The notes below the pieces were generated by a model, which was not told where the DNA came from, ran no database searches, and saw nothing but the letters and a program-made list of their open reading frames with translations. A program made the position numbers and the translations under genes. A stretch of DNA of 64,000 nt from Streptomyces sp. SID12488 (GTDB lineage: Bacteria; Actinomycetota; Actinomycetes; Streptomycetales; Streptomycetaceae), in the NCBI RefSeq assembly GCF_010548275.1, contig NZ_JAAGLT010000016.1:62001-126000 (forward strand). The letters run 5' to 3'. Positions within the stretch are counted from its first letter, which is position 1; each line of letters opens with the position of its first letter. Below are positions 32,107 to 40,300 of the stretch, one piece after another.

Positions 32107-33153
32107 TCAGGCACTCGGGTCGCGCAGGACCAGGTCGGCGGCGAAGACGCGTTCGCCCTGCTGGGTGGCGAGGACGTGGACGCGGAGGTCCTGGGCCCGG
32201 CCGGGCCCGAACGCGTCGGGGCGGGCGACGCGGGCCTCCATCCAGCAGGGGGCGTCGAGTTCGGCGTACCTGGTGAAGTTGCTGTCGAGGCCCAGGAGGA
32301 GCGCGTCGGGGCGGCCGGTCGCGGCGCGGGCCGCCTGTCGGGCCGCCTCGATCAGCAGCATGCCGGGGACATGGTCGACGGGGTGATCGAAGAGGATGGG
32401 GTGACCGGTGTCGACCCGGAGTTCCCATCTGTTCGCCCAACTGTTCGCCCAGCGATTCTCGCCGCCGCTCACCCTGCTGTTCGGCCTGCCGTTCGCGCCG
32501 GTCCGCGCCGGGGCGGCGAGCAGGACGTTGCCCGGGTCCGTGTGGCCCACCTCGGCCGGGTCGACCGGGGTCGGCAGGGCACGGTCCACCACGGTGGGGC
32601 GGCCCTCGCGCAGTCGGCGGTGGACGGCGGGGCTGGTGACGCCGAAGCTCGCGCCGCCGGTGGCCACCGGCACTCCGTCGCGCCGGACGGAGACGTCGTA
32701 GCGCATGCCCGAGATGGTCCGGCCCCGGCGCACGATGTCGTGGCACACCGTGTGCAGTTCGACGTCGGTCGGGGTGGCTCCGGTGGTGAGGGCGGCGGGG
32801 GTCGCGGCGAAGGACAGGCCCCACATCAGGAACTGGTGGCCGAACGGGACCCCGTACTCCGCGTGGGACAGCAGGGTGCCGGCCTGCCGGATCGACTCCA
32901 GCAGGAGGAGTGGGTCCTGGTGGCCGTGGGCGGGTGCAAAGAGCGCGTGGCCGCGCGGCAACTGGGCGCGGACGACGAACGAGTCGGACGCGGTGGTGGG
33001 GGCGGCATGTGCGGTCGGGGCGGCCTCCCAGCCGGTGAGGAACACCTCGGCCACGGCGGCGCGGTGGACATAGCCGCGGGGAACCGTGGTGGTGAGCAGT
33101 GAACCGGTCGGCGAGGCGGTGTCGGTCCCGGGTGCTCGGGTCGGACTCGGCAT
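32107..33153 (-). CDS. AfsA/ScbA-family gamma-butyrolactone biosynthesis protein
   Basis: The protein has about 348 residues from ATG 33153 (AGGAG upstream; GTG 33162 is an alternative). It has two A-factor hotdog domains, in the halves QLPRGHALFAPAHGHQDPLLLLESIRQAG and HPILFDHPVDHVPGMLLIEAARQAARAA. The catalytic acidic/Arg residues described for ScbA (Glu in each repeat and Arg in EAAR) are present. AfsA condenses a beta-ketoacyl-ACP with dihydroxyacetone phosphate, the first step toward A-factor-type signals. No dedicated butyrolactone reductase gene lies next to it. The gene is divergent from the response regulator with two ARE-like sites between them, so it is likely under the adjacent ScbR-like receptor. 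Confidence 0.9.
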   Translation of the reverse strand: MPSPTRAPGTDTASPTGSLLTTTVPRGYVHRAAVAEVFLTGWEAAPTAHAAPTTASDSFVVRAQLPRGHALFAPAHGHQDPLLLLESIRQAGTLLSHAEYGVPFGHQFLMWGLSFAATPAALTTGATPTDVELHTVCHDIVRRGRTISGMRYDVSVRRDGVPVATGGASFGVTSPAVHRRLREGRPTVVDRALPTPVDPAEVGHTDPGNVLLAAPARTGANGRPNSRVSGGENRWANSWANRWELRVDTGHPILFDHPVDHVPGMLLIEAARQAARAATGRPDALLLGLDSNFTRYAELDAPCWMEARVARPDAFGPGRAQDLRVHVLATQQGERVFAADLVLRDPSA

Positions 33154-33245
33154 CCTCGGCACTCCTGTCTGTTTGTGGACAGGGGCGAGCCGGACCGCGC
33201 GTCAGGATCCCCCGTCCCTGATGAACGCTATGCAGTCACCAAGAT

Positions 33246-33263
33246 ACAGACAGGTTGGTCTGT
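33246..33263. promoter_or_regulatory. ARE-like operator 1 (afsA-like side)
   Basis: ACAGAC AGGTTG GTCTGT has perfect six-base arms. The half GGTTGGTCTGT agrees closely with the known ArpA/ScbR half-site GG(T/C)CGGT(A/T)(T/C)G(T/G). It lies about 95 bp upstream of the afsA-like start. Confidence 0.7.
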
Positions 33264-33485
33264 TTCAACAGTAAAACCTTACTAAAGTCATACAGCCGCG
33301 CTTGGTTTACACGCCAGTTACGTTCACTTCTCATACGCGCCTCCGCGCGGAACGGAGGCGGAAGTCAGGATTCCGCAAGGTCAAATAGTGAGAAACAGCA
33401 GGATTCTCGCCTAATCGGCCACGCCTGCATGACATCCACGTCGACAACCAGACGACTGTACGGGCCATCCATAACACGTTGACAA

Positions 33486-33505
33486 ACAGACCGAGTTGCC
33501 TGTTA
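33486..33505. promoter_or_regulatory. ARE-like operator 2 (response regulator promoter)
   Basis: AACAGACCGAGTTGCCTGTT has perfect AACAG/CTGTT arms and the half-site CTCGGTCTGTTTGT on the minus strand. It sits between a TTGACA at 33479 and a TACCGT at 33504, so binding of the receptor would block this promoter. Confidence 0.65.
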
Positions 33506-33562
33506 CCGTCCTTGGCGGTACCCGCTCACCAGTTCGCCGTGGCGTGCCTCAGGAGGGCAGAG

Positions 33563-34306
33563 ATGAATCAGCAGGTCATGGATTCAGCCAGGCCGCACCA
33601 GGAGCAGCAGGAACGGCAGGGGCAGCAGGAGAACGACGCGTTGAGGGTGCTCGTCGTGGAGCACGAGGCGCAGGCCGCGGACGCCCTGGTGCAGGAACTG
33701 CGCCGGCACGGCCACCTGGCCAGGAGCGTTCCCACCGCCGCCCTCGCGCTCCAGGCCCATCACAGCGTCGATCTGGTCCTGCTCGACCTCGACCTGCCCG
33801 ATCTGGACGGCCTGGAGGTGTGCCGCCGGATCCGGGCGGTCGGTGACGTCCCGATCATCACCGTGACCACCCGCGGGGCCGAACTGGACTGCGTACTCGG
33901 ACTCCAGGCGGGCTCGGACGACCACCTCGTGAAGCCCTACGGGTTCCGGGAGTTGCTGGCCCGCATGGAGGCGGTGATGCGCCGGGCGAGACCGCGGCAG
34001 GCTTCGACGCGCCGGCAGGTCATCACGTACGGGCCGATGCGCATCGACGCCCGGACACGCGAACTCCTGCTGGAGGGAAGACGGGTGTACCTGACGCCCA
34101 AGGAGTTCGACCTGCTCCATCTGCTCGCCTCCCAGCCCGACACCACCCTGTCCCGGCGGCAGTTGATGAGCCAGGTCTGGGACGACGACTGGTCGCACCG
34201 CGGACGCACCATCGACACGCACGTCAGCAGCCTCCGGGGCAAACTCGGCTCCAGCAACTGGATCGTCACGGTGCGCGGGGTCGGATTCCGCCTCGGGCAC
34301 CCGTGA
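33563..34306 (+). CDS. OmpR-family response regulator, orphan and atypical
   Basis: The 247-residue protein starts at ATG 33563 (GGAGGG upstream). A Gln-rich N-terminus of about 25 residues precedes the receiver domain (LRVLVVEHEAQAADALV) and the winged helix (YLTPKEFDLLHLLASQPD, RTIDTHVSSLRGKLG). Phospho-acceptor Asp75 (VLLDLDLPD) and Lys124 (LVKPYGF) are present, but one of the two metal-binding acidic residues is His34 (EHE instead of EDE). No histidine kinase gene is near. It resembles the atypical JadR1/Aur1P regulators that sit beside butyrolactone receptors and activate antibiotic genes. The target could be the direct repeats upstream of the 37310 operon. Confidence 0.88.
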   Translation: MNQQVMDSARPHQEQQERQGQQENDALRVLVVEHEAQAADALVQELRRHGHLARSVPTAALALQAHHSVDLVLLDLDLPDLDGLEVCRRIRAVGDVPIITVTTRGAELDCVLGLQAGSDDHLVKPYGFRELLARMEAVMRRARPRQASTRRQVITYGPMRIDARTRELLLEGRRVYLTPKEFDLLHLLASQPDTTLSRRQLMSQVWDDDWSHRGRTIDTHVSSLRGKLGSSNWIVTVRGVGFRLGHP

Positions 34307-34388
34307 ACACGCCGCCAGATGCGCACTTGTCGCCCTCACCGCCGTGACTCGAAACGGGCTGCGGAATTTCCCCGTGCAATCCGGCCGC

Positions 34389-34411
34389 ATACAATGCAGA
34401 CCGGTTTGTAT
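34389..34411. promoter_or_regulatory. ARE-like operator 3 (receptor gene promoter)
   Basis: ATACAATGCAGACCGGTTTG then TAT has arms ATACAA/TTGTAT and the central ACCGGTTTGTAT typical of ARE sites. It ends 31 bp before the ScbR-like start and implies autorepression. Confidence 0.75.
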
Positions 34412-34442
34412 TTTTTCCGAGCATGGGATGCGAGGACCGGGG

Positions 34443-35168
34443 ATGGCCCAGCAGGAGCGAGGCATCAGGTCGAAACGCTCGATCCTGGAGGCAGCCGCGG
34501 GCGTGTTCGGCGAGCGCGGGTACGACGCGGCCAGCACGAACGAGATCCTCGCGCGAGCCGGCCTCACCCGGGGCGCCCTCTACCACCACTTCCCCTCCAA
34601 GGAGGCGATCGCCACCGCGCTGCTGGAGGCGCAGGGCGAGGCCCTGGTGGTGCCGGACCAGCCGGTGAAACTCCAGGCGGTCATCGACCTGACCCTGGGA
34701 TTCGCCCAGCGGCTCCAGTACGACACGGTGCTGCGGGCGAGCGTACGGCTGGCGGTGGAGCAGTCGTCCTTCGCGCCGCCCGCCCAGACCCCGTACAACC
34801 AGGCGATCGGGGTGATCGAGGATCTCCTCCGCAAGGCCGACGCGCAGGGCGAACTCCTGCCGGGGACGGACATCGCCGAGGTCGCGTCGACGGTCGTCGG
34901 GTCGTTCACCGGTCTGCAGGTGATGTCCCAGGCGTACAGCAACCGGCAGGACCTGCCCGCGCGGATAGGAGCGCTGTGGCGCCTGATCCTGTCCGGCCTG
35001 GCGGCCCCGGGGATACTGCCCCGGCTGCGCACGACGGTGCCGCCGAAGGCGGTCGGGACAGCGGCGGAAGAAACAGCGGAAGAAGCACCGAAGGGCGTGC
35101 TGAAGGGCGTACCGACGGACGCGGCGAAGGAAGTGGCGAAGGAACCCGTGGGGGGAGCGGCGGGCTAG
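34443..35168 (+). CDS. ScbR/ArpA-like gamma-butyrolactone receptor (TetR family)
   Basis: The 241-residue protein has the TetR helix-turn-helix (RSKRSILEAAAGVFGERGYD, ILARAGLTRGALYHHFPSKE) and a ligand domain with the receptor-family sequence VPDQPVKLQAVIDLTLGF. ATG 34443 begins MAQQERGIRSKRS. In ScbR/ArpA a conserved Trp in the pocket (GPF..W) is essential for ligand binding. Here the matching segment is TPYNQAIGVIEDLL with Ala121, so the ligand may differ, or this may be a pseudo-receptor. The last about 30 residues are a Lys/Glu/Ala-rich extension. It overlaps the convergent ArsR gene by four bases (CTAG). Confidence 0.88.
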   Translation: MAQQERGIRSKRSILEAAAGVFGERGYDAASTNEILARAGLTRGALYHHFPSKEAIATALLEAQGEALVVPDQPVKLQAVIDLTLGFAQRLQYDTVLRASVRLAVEQSSFAPPAQTPYNQAIGVIEDLLRKADAQGELLPGTDIAEVASTVVGSFTGLQVMSQAYSNRQDLPARIGALWRLILSGLAAPGILPRLRTTVPPKAVGTAAEETAEEAPKGVLKGVPTDAAKEVAKEPVGGAAG

Positions 35169-35545
35169 GAGACGGTCTCCAGCAGGCCGAGACCCTCCGT
35201 GTTTCCGACGCCGCCGCGCAGCTCCTCGACGAGCCAGGCGATGCGCTCCTCGTCGCGCCGGTAGTGGGTCCACTTGCCGACGCGCGTGGAGCGGACGAGG
35301 CCCGCGCGTTCGAGTGTGGCCATGTAGGCGGAGACGGTGGACTGGGCGAGCCCGGTCTTGGCCTGGATATGGCTGACGCAGACACCGACCCTGCGCGGAT
35401 CGGTGACTTCCGGGTTGACCGGGAAGTGGTCCTCGGGGTCGCGCAGCCACTGCAGCACCTGGAGGCGCACCGGGTTGGCGAGCGCCTTGAGGGGCTCCAG
35501 CAGCGGGGTGAGGTCGCCCGTCGTGGGCAGGTCGTGAGTCGTCAT
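35165..35545 (-). CDS. ArsR/SmtB family transcriptional regulator
   Basis: This 126-residue winged-helix repressor reads LLEPLKALANPVRLQVLQWLRDP, then SHIQAKTGLAQSTVSAYMATLERAGLVRSTRVGKWTHYRRDE. The metal motif ELCVCDL of classical ArsR is replaced by VGVCVSHIQ, so metal sensing is not assured. It is divergent from an MFS exporter gene and has an inverted repeat 42 bp upstream of its start, indicating control of itself and the exporter. Confidence 0.9.
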   Translation of the reverse strand: MTTHDLPTTGDLTPLLEPLKALANPVRLQVLQWLRDPEDHFPVNPEVTDPRRVGVCVSHIQAKTGLAQSTVSAYMATLERAGLVRSTRVGKWTHYRRDEERIAWLVEELRGGVGNTEGLGLLETVS

Positions 35546-35586
35546 GAGCCTTCCGAGCCGGGCGTAGGACTGGTGCGGGGCAACGA

Positions 35587-35603
35587 TTATCCATCGATGA
35601 TAA
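35587..35603. promoter_or_regulatory. Candidate ArsR operator
   Basis: TTATC CATCGAT GATAA is an inverted repeat with five-base arms around ATCGAT, placed between the arsR-like and MFS genes and close to the arsR-like start. Confidence 0.55.
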
Positions 35604-35781
35604 GCGATACGTCACCTGATCGGCGGGTGCGCTCTGACCTGCGACGGAACTCCCCCGACGACCGCCGCACGCCCCCCACCAGCGACGAAGCCTCCGGCGG
35701 GCGGGGTTGACAGTTCATATCGAGGTTCTGCGATACTTCGATGCGTTCGAGCTTCGCTTCATCGCAACGGAGGGTTTTCTC

Positions 35782-36990
35782 ATGCCTATCGGGCTTATCG
35801 CCCTGGCTCTGGGAGGCTTCGGTATCGGCCTCACGGAGTTCGGGATCGTAGGACTGCTGCCCGAGGTGGCAGACGACTTCGGTGTCTCCGAGTCCGTGGC
35901 CGGCTATCTGGTCTCCGGCTACGCGCTGAGCGTCGCGATCGGCGCCCTCGGGCTCACCGCCGCGATCGCCCGCTTCGACCGCAAGAAGGTCCTCGTCGGC
36001 CTGATGACCCTGTTCATCGTCGGCAACCTGATCTCCGCCGTCGCCCCGACCTACTCGCTGCTCATGGTCGGCCGGGTCGTCGCCGCCCTCTGCCACGGCG
36101 CCTTCTTCGGCGTCGGCGCCGTCGTCGCGTCCGACATGGTCGCCGAGAACAAGAAGGGCAGCGCCATCGCCCTCATGTTCGGTGGACTGACCGCCGCCAA
36201 CGTGCTCGGCGTGCCGCTCGGCACCTTCCTGGGCCAGCAGCTCGGCTGGCGCTCCACCTTCTGGGCGATCACGATCCTGGGCTTCGTCACCCTGGCCGGC
36301 ATCCAGGCCCTGGTCCCGAAGAGCACGGCGTCCGCGCCGACCGACCTGCGCACCGAGCTCGCCGTCTTCCGGCGCGGTCAGGTGTGGGTCTCCATCGCGC
36401 TGAGCATCCTCGCCTTCGGCGGTGTCATCGGCGGCTACACCTACATCGCGTTCACGCTCACCGACGTCAGCGGGTTCTCCGACAGCGCGGTGCCGTGGCT
36501 GCTCGTCCTGTTCGGCGTCGGCACGTTCGTCGGCAACTTCTTCGGCGGCAAAGCGGCCGACAAGTCCCTGAACAACACGCTGATCGGCGCCATGGCCGGC
36601 CTCGCCGTCGTCATGGCCCTCTTCGCCCTCACCGCCGAGAACAAGATCGCGACGATCGTCGCCCTGCTGCTGATGGGCGCCATCGGCCTCGCCGCGGCGC
36701 CCGGACTCCAGGCACGCGCCATGAAGTACGCCTCGGACGCCCCCACCATGGCCTCCGGCGCCAACATCGCCGCCTTCAACGTCGGCAACGCGCTCGGCGC
36801 CTGGATCGGCGGCCTCACCCTCGCCGCCGGGTACGGCTTCGTCTCGCCGCTCTGGGTCGGCGCCGCGCTCGCCCTCGCCGGACTCGGTGTCGCGGTGGCG
36901 GGTTCACTGGGTGACCGCGGTTCGGCGGCTCCGGCCGCTTCTCCGAGCGTTGCCCGACGGCCGGACAGTGTCGAAGCCGGCGTTCAGTAG
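35782..36990 (+). CDS. MFS transporter, DHA1/AraJ-type drug exporter
   Basis: The protein has 402 residues from ATG 35782, preceded by GGAGGG at eight bases. Twelve hydrophobic segments are present, with LTEFGIVGLLPEVADDFGVSE (TM1 loop), the MFS motif A-like RFDRKKVL, and motif C-like GRVVAALCHGAFFGVGAVV. It belongs to the AraJ/Cmx-like proton antiporters that export drugs or sugars. Regulation by the divergent ArsR-like repressor is likely. Given the neighbouring signal-biosynthesis genes it could export the product of the 37310 operon (inference). Confidence 0.9.
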   Translation: MPIGLIALALGGFGIGLTEFGIVGLLPEVADDFGVSESVAGYLVSGYALSVAIGALGLTAAIARFDRKKVLVGLMTLFIVGNLISAVAPTYSLLMVGRVVAALCHGAFFGVGAVVASDMVAENKKGSAIALMFGGLTAANVLGVPLGTFLGQQLGWRSTFWAITILGFVTLAGIQALVPKSTASAPTDLRTELAVFRRGQVWVSIALSILAFGGVIGGYTYIAFTLTDVSGFSDSAVPWLLVLFGVGTFVGNFFGGKAADKSLNNTLIGAMAGLAVVMALFALTAENKIATIVALLLMGAIGLAAAPGLQARAMKYASDAPTMASGANIAAFNVGNALGAWIGGLTLAAGYGFVSPLWVGAALALAGLGVAVAGSLGDRGSAAPAASPSVARRPDSVEAGVQ

Positions 36991-37032
36991 AATTCCTTTC
37001 ACACACGCCGGAAACAAATTTCAGGAAAAGCA

Positions 37033-37063
37033 GGGCCGGGAGACCTTTACGGTTTCCCGGCCC
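37033..37063 (+). terminator. Rho-independent terminator after the MFS gene
   Basis: GGGCCGGGAGACC pairs with GGTTTCCCGGCCC (one G-U pair) around TTTAC and is followed by CTTTTC, 42 bp after the stop. Confidence 0.85.
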
Positions 37064-37168
37064 CTTTTCGTCTGCCGACATCCATTTCACCGGCACTCCT
37101 GACCAGCAGGCCCAACCAGCACGCCCGACCTGCTCACTTGACACTCTCTGACATTTTATTGACACAGC

Positions 37169-37208
37169 CTGAAAAGACACTGAAAAGGCCTGTAGAAGCC
37201 TGTACCTG
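37169..37208. promoter_or_regulatory. Direct CTG(A/T)A repeats spaced one helical turn
   Basis: CTGAAAAG at 37169 and 37180, CTGTAGAAG at 37190 and CTGTACCTG at 37200 give spacings of 11, 10 and 10 bp, about 100-140 bp upstream of the 37310 start. Phased direct repeats are the usual binding pattern of SARP and OmpR-type activators, so the response regulator at 33563 is a candidate binder. Confidence 0.5.
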
Positions 37209-37309
37209 AAATTGTTGAAAACCGTTGCACGGGTGGAAAGAATTTCTCTGTTGCCTCCGCGCCCAAAGGCGAGCGCGCGACCGACGCCCGACCAGAGAAG
37301 GCGATACTC

Positions 37310-40300
37310 GTGCCCCGGTCCCTGACCCACACCGTCCCGAACCCGGCCACCACCGCGACCGCCCCCGACCGCCTCACGCCCGTCGAGGACGTCCGAACCA
37401 AGGACCGCGTCCGCGTCGCCGGTTTCTTCCCCGGCCTCGGCAGCCGCGCCGCCTACCAGAACCTCGGCCGGACCCTGCTCGACTCGGGCGTCCCCGAGAT
37501 CACCGCCCTCTACGAGGAGGCCGCCCGCGCCCTGGGTGTGCCCGGCCGGCCCGAACGGCTGCTGCCGACCGCCGAGAACCTGCCCGGTGAGCCGATCGAG
37601 CGGCAGGGTTTCATCGGCGCCGCCCTGCTGGTGCACAGCCTGGCCCTGGACGCCTTCCTGCGGGACCGGATCGACGAGAACGGCACGCCCGTCGGTCTCG
37701 TCGCCTACACCGGAGAGAGTTTCGGCATCCTGGCGGCGGCCGTGGCGAGCGGTTCCCTGTCGGTGTTCGACGGCGTCAAGATCGCCCAGGCGTTCACCCC
37801 GCTGATGCTGCTGGCCGCCGGCACCGACCCGGCAGACGCGACCGCACCCTCGTACGACGGGCCCTTCGCCCGCGCCATCGCCTGGTATCTCCCCGAGTCC
37901 GTCCGCCGTACGCCCCTCGTCCCGGAGCCCTCACACGTGCTGGCCGTGCGCGCCCGGACCCCCGACGCGCTCGCCACCGTGCTGGACGAGATCCGCGGCT
38001 CGTATCCGGCCCGGGACGTCGAGCTGCACAAGACGTACTCGCCGACGCAGGTCAATCTGTACGTCCGTGCCGGCGTCAAGGCGGGCTTCGACCGGTTCAT
38101 GGCCGCGTATCCGCACATCGCCACCGAGGAGCTGAAGGATCCGACCGTCTTTCTGGCCCACTCCTCCCGGATGCGGCCCGCCCGGCACGCGCTGGAACGT
38201 TTCCTCGACGTCAACCGCATCCGCTTCGAGGAGCCCCGCGTCCCCGTGGTGTCGAACCACGACGCGTCCCTCCTCACCACCGCGGCAGGCGTCCGGCGCG
38301 GTGTGCTGGCCATGACGGACCAGGTCATGGCGTCCCGGGACACCTGCGAGATCCTCGGCGGCCTCGACACGGACATGGTCCTGGAACTCGGCCCGGGCGC
38401 GAAGTCCGTACAGCTCCTGCGGGACAACGACTTCGCCGCTCCGGTGCTGGCGTACACGGGCGGCGAGGAGGACACCGAAACATTCCTCCGGGCGGTCACC
38501 GTCGTGGATTCACTCATGGCGTCGCTGGAGCGGCTCTACGCGGCGGACGAGCGGTCGCGCGAACCGCAGGAACCGCAGCACGCACCGTACGACATCCTGC
38601 GCGAGCTCTTCCGGCTCGCGGACCGGAGCGAGTTCTGCGACGACTACTTCTCGCGCTCCCTCGGCCGGGTCATCACCGCGGAGATGCTGAGCCCCTCGCG
38701 GGAGGGGTCGGCGGCTTTCTACGCGTTCCTCGAAACCTTCCAGCACACGCGGAACCACCGGGAGCACATCGCCGTAGGGCGGGGCGAACTGGTCGTCAAG
38801 GCACGGCTGAAGAAGCGGATCACGGGGGCGGCGCACGAGGACCCCGACCTGCTGGGCCGGGCCACCGTCGAGCTGAAGGTGCTCGACCACGCCGGGAACG
38901 CCGTCACGCGGACGGTCGACACCGCCCGCCCCGAGGTGGTCGTCTCCCACTTCGACGCTCTCGCGGGCGTCGACGCCGAGACCATGGCCCGCCGGACCCG
39001 GCTGCTCCTCGACACCCAGCCGACGGCGCTGCAGACGTACAACCGGATGCTCGAAGGCCTGCATCTCGACCGGCTGGACCGGTTGGACTCACTCGGCGAC
39101 GACACGATCCCCCGGATCGGTCACCGGGTCGTCTACCAGTACCTGCTGTTCGACGCGTTGGTGCAGCACCGGCCCGCTCTGTTCGCGCAGAGCGACCACT
39201 ACCTCGAAGGCGGCGACCCACTCGGCTGGCTGGTCGCGCTGGCCGTCGCCGGTTCGCTGTCACCGGCCGACGCGGTCGTCCTGTTCGAGCAGTACGAACG
39301 GGATGAACAGGACGAGCAGCACCAGTCGCACGAGGCGCGTGCGCGTGCGCGTCTGGAGGCTGTGGAGCGGATGCTGGAGCGGCTGGCCGAGGCCGAGATT
39401 CCCCTGGTCTCACCGGAGGGTGTGCCGGTGCGGTCCCGCAGGGACCTCCAGGACGCGACCCGGGCGGTCCTGCTGTCCGGCGCCCTGGACGGTGGGGTGC
39501 GGCGGGTTCATCTGAACGGCAACTGCCAGGTACTCGCGCTGGGTTCGGACCTGTCCCCGACCGGCGAGAGTCTCGACACCGGGCGGTACGACGCCCATCT
39601 CGTCCGGATCACGGAGCCCGCCGAGTCCTGGAAGAGGCGGCTCAACCCGGACCTGGACGCCTTCGAGTCCGCCTGTGTCCTCGCGCTCACCGAGGAGAAC
39701 GAGCGCGTCCTGCACAACGCCCGCAGCCGCCGCCTCCTCTCCAGCACGGTCTACGCCTACACCCACATCGACGAGGCGATCGTCAACTTCGGCAAGGGCG
39801 GCAGCGAGTCCATGACGATCTTCGTCAGGAAGGCGGGCGAGGAGCGGATCACGGTTCGCAAGATCCTCAGCGAGGCACTGACGACCGCCCACTGGCACCC
39901 GGACGGCGACGGTGTGATGCTCCCGCCGTTCGCGAAGGCCGCCAAGCAGGCCGAGTTCCTCCAGTCCCTGCCCGCCCCGGTGCGCGACTACTTCCCCGAG
40001 GTGTACGACGTACTGGAACGCGAGGTCCCGGTCGGCGGTCCGAACCATGGTCCGGCCCATGGTTCGGCTCGTACGGTCGGGCGCGAGGTCATCTACGAGA
40101 TGAGCTACGTGGCCGGTGACGAGGTCAGCCGGTTCGTGGAGAAGCACACTCCGCCGCCGGCCGTGGTCGCCCGCCTCTACGAGCAGATCATCCGGGTGCT
40201 GTACGAGGACGTGCACAGCGTCGGGCGGGTCGCGGCGCCCGGCGAGACGCTGGACATCTCGTACTTCCGGAAGATCGAGGACCGGCTGGCCCTGTGCCGG

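Larger units (their letters stand above)
33154..33562. other. 409-bp divergent regulatory region with two ARE-like sites
   Basis: This AT-rich gap (for the genome) contains no gene. It holds an ARE-like palindrome at 33246-33263 on the afsA-like side, a second at 33486-33505 overlapping a TTGACA (33479-33484)/TACCGT (33504-33509) promoter on the response-regulator side, and partial GTCTGTTTGT repeats near 33165-33182. Confidence 0.6.
36991..37309. other. 319-bp intergenic region: terminator plus repeat-bearing promoter
   Basis: No gene is present. The left part holds the MFS terminator (37033-37063). The right part is notably AT-rich and contains two TTGACAC sequences (near 37138 and 37159) and the helically phased CTG repeats at 37169-37208, forming the promoter of the large fusion gene. 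Confidence 0.6.

Noticed and set aside
34266..35615. Minus-strand frame of 449 codons across the receptor gene
   Set aside because: Spans an annotated TetR gene and overlaps the ArsR gene in another frame; no domain features.
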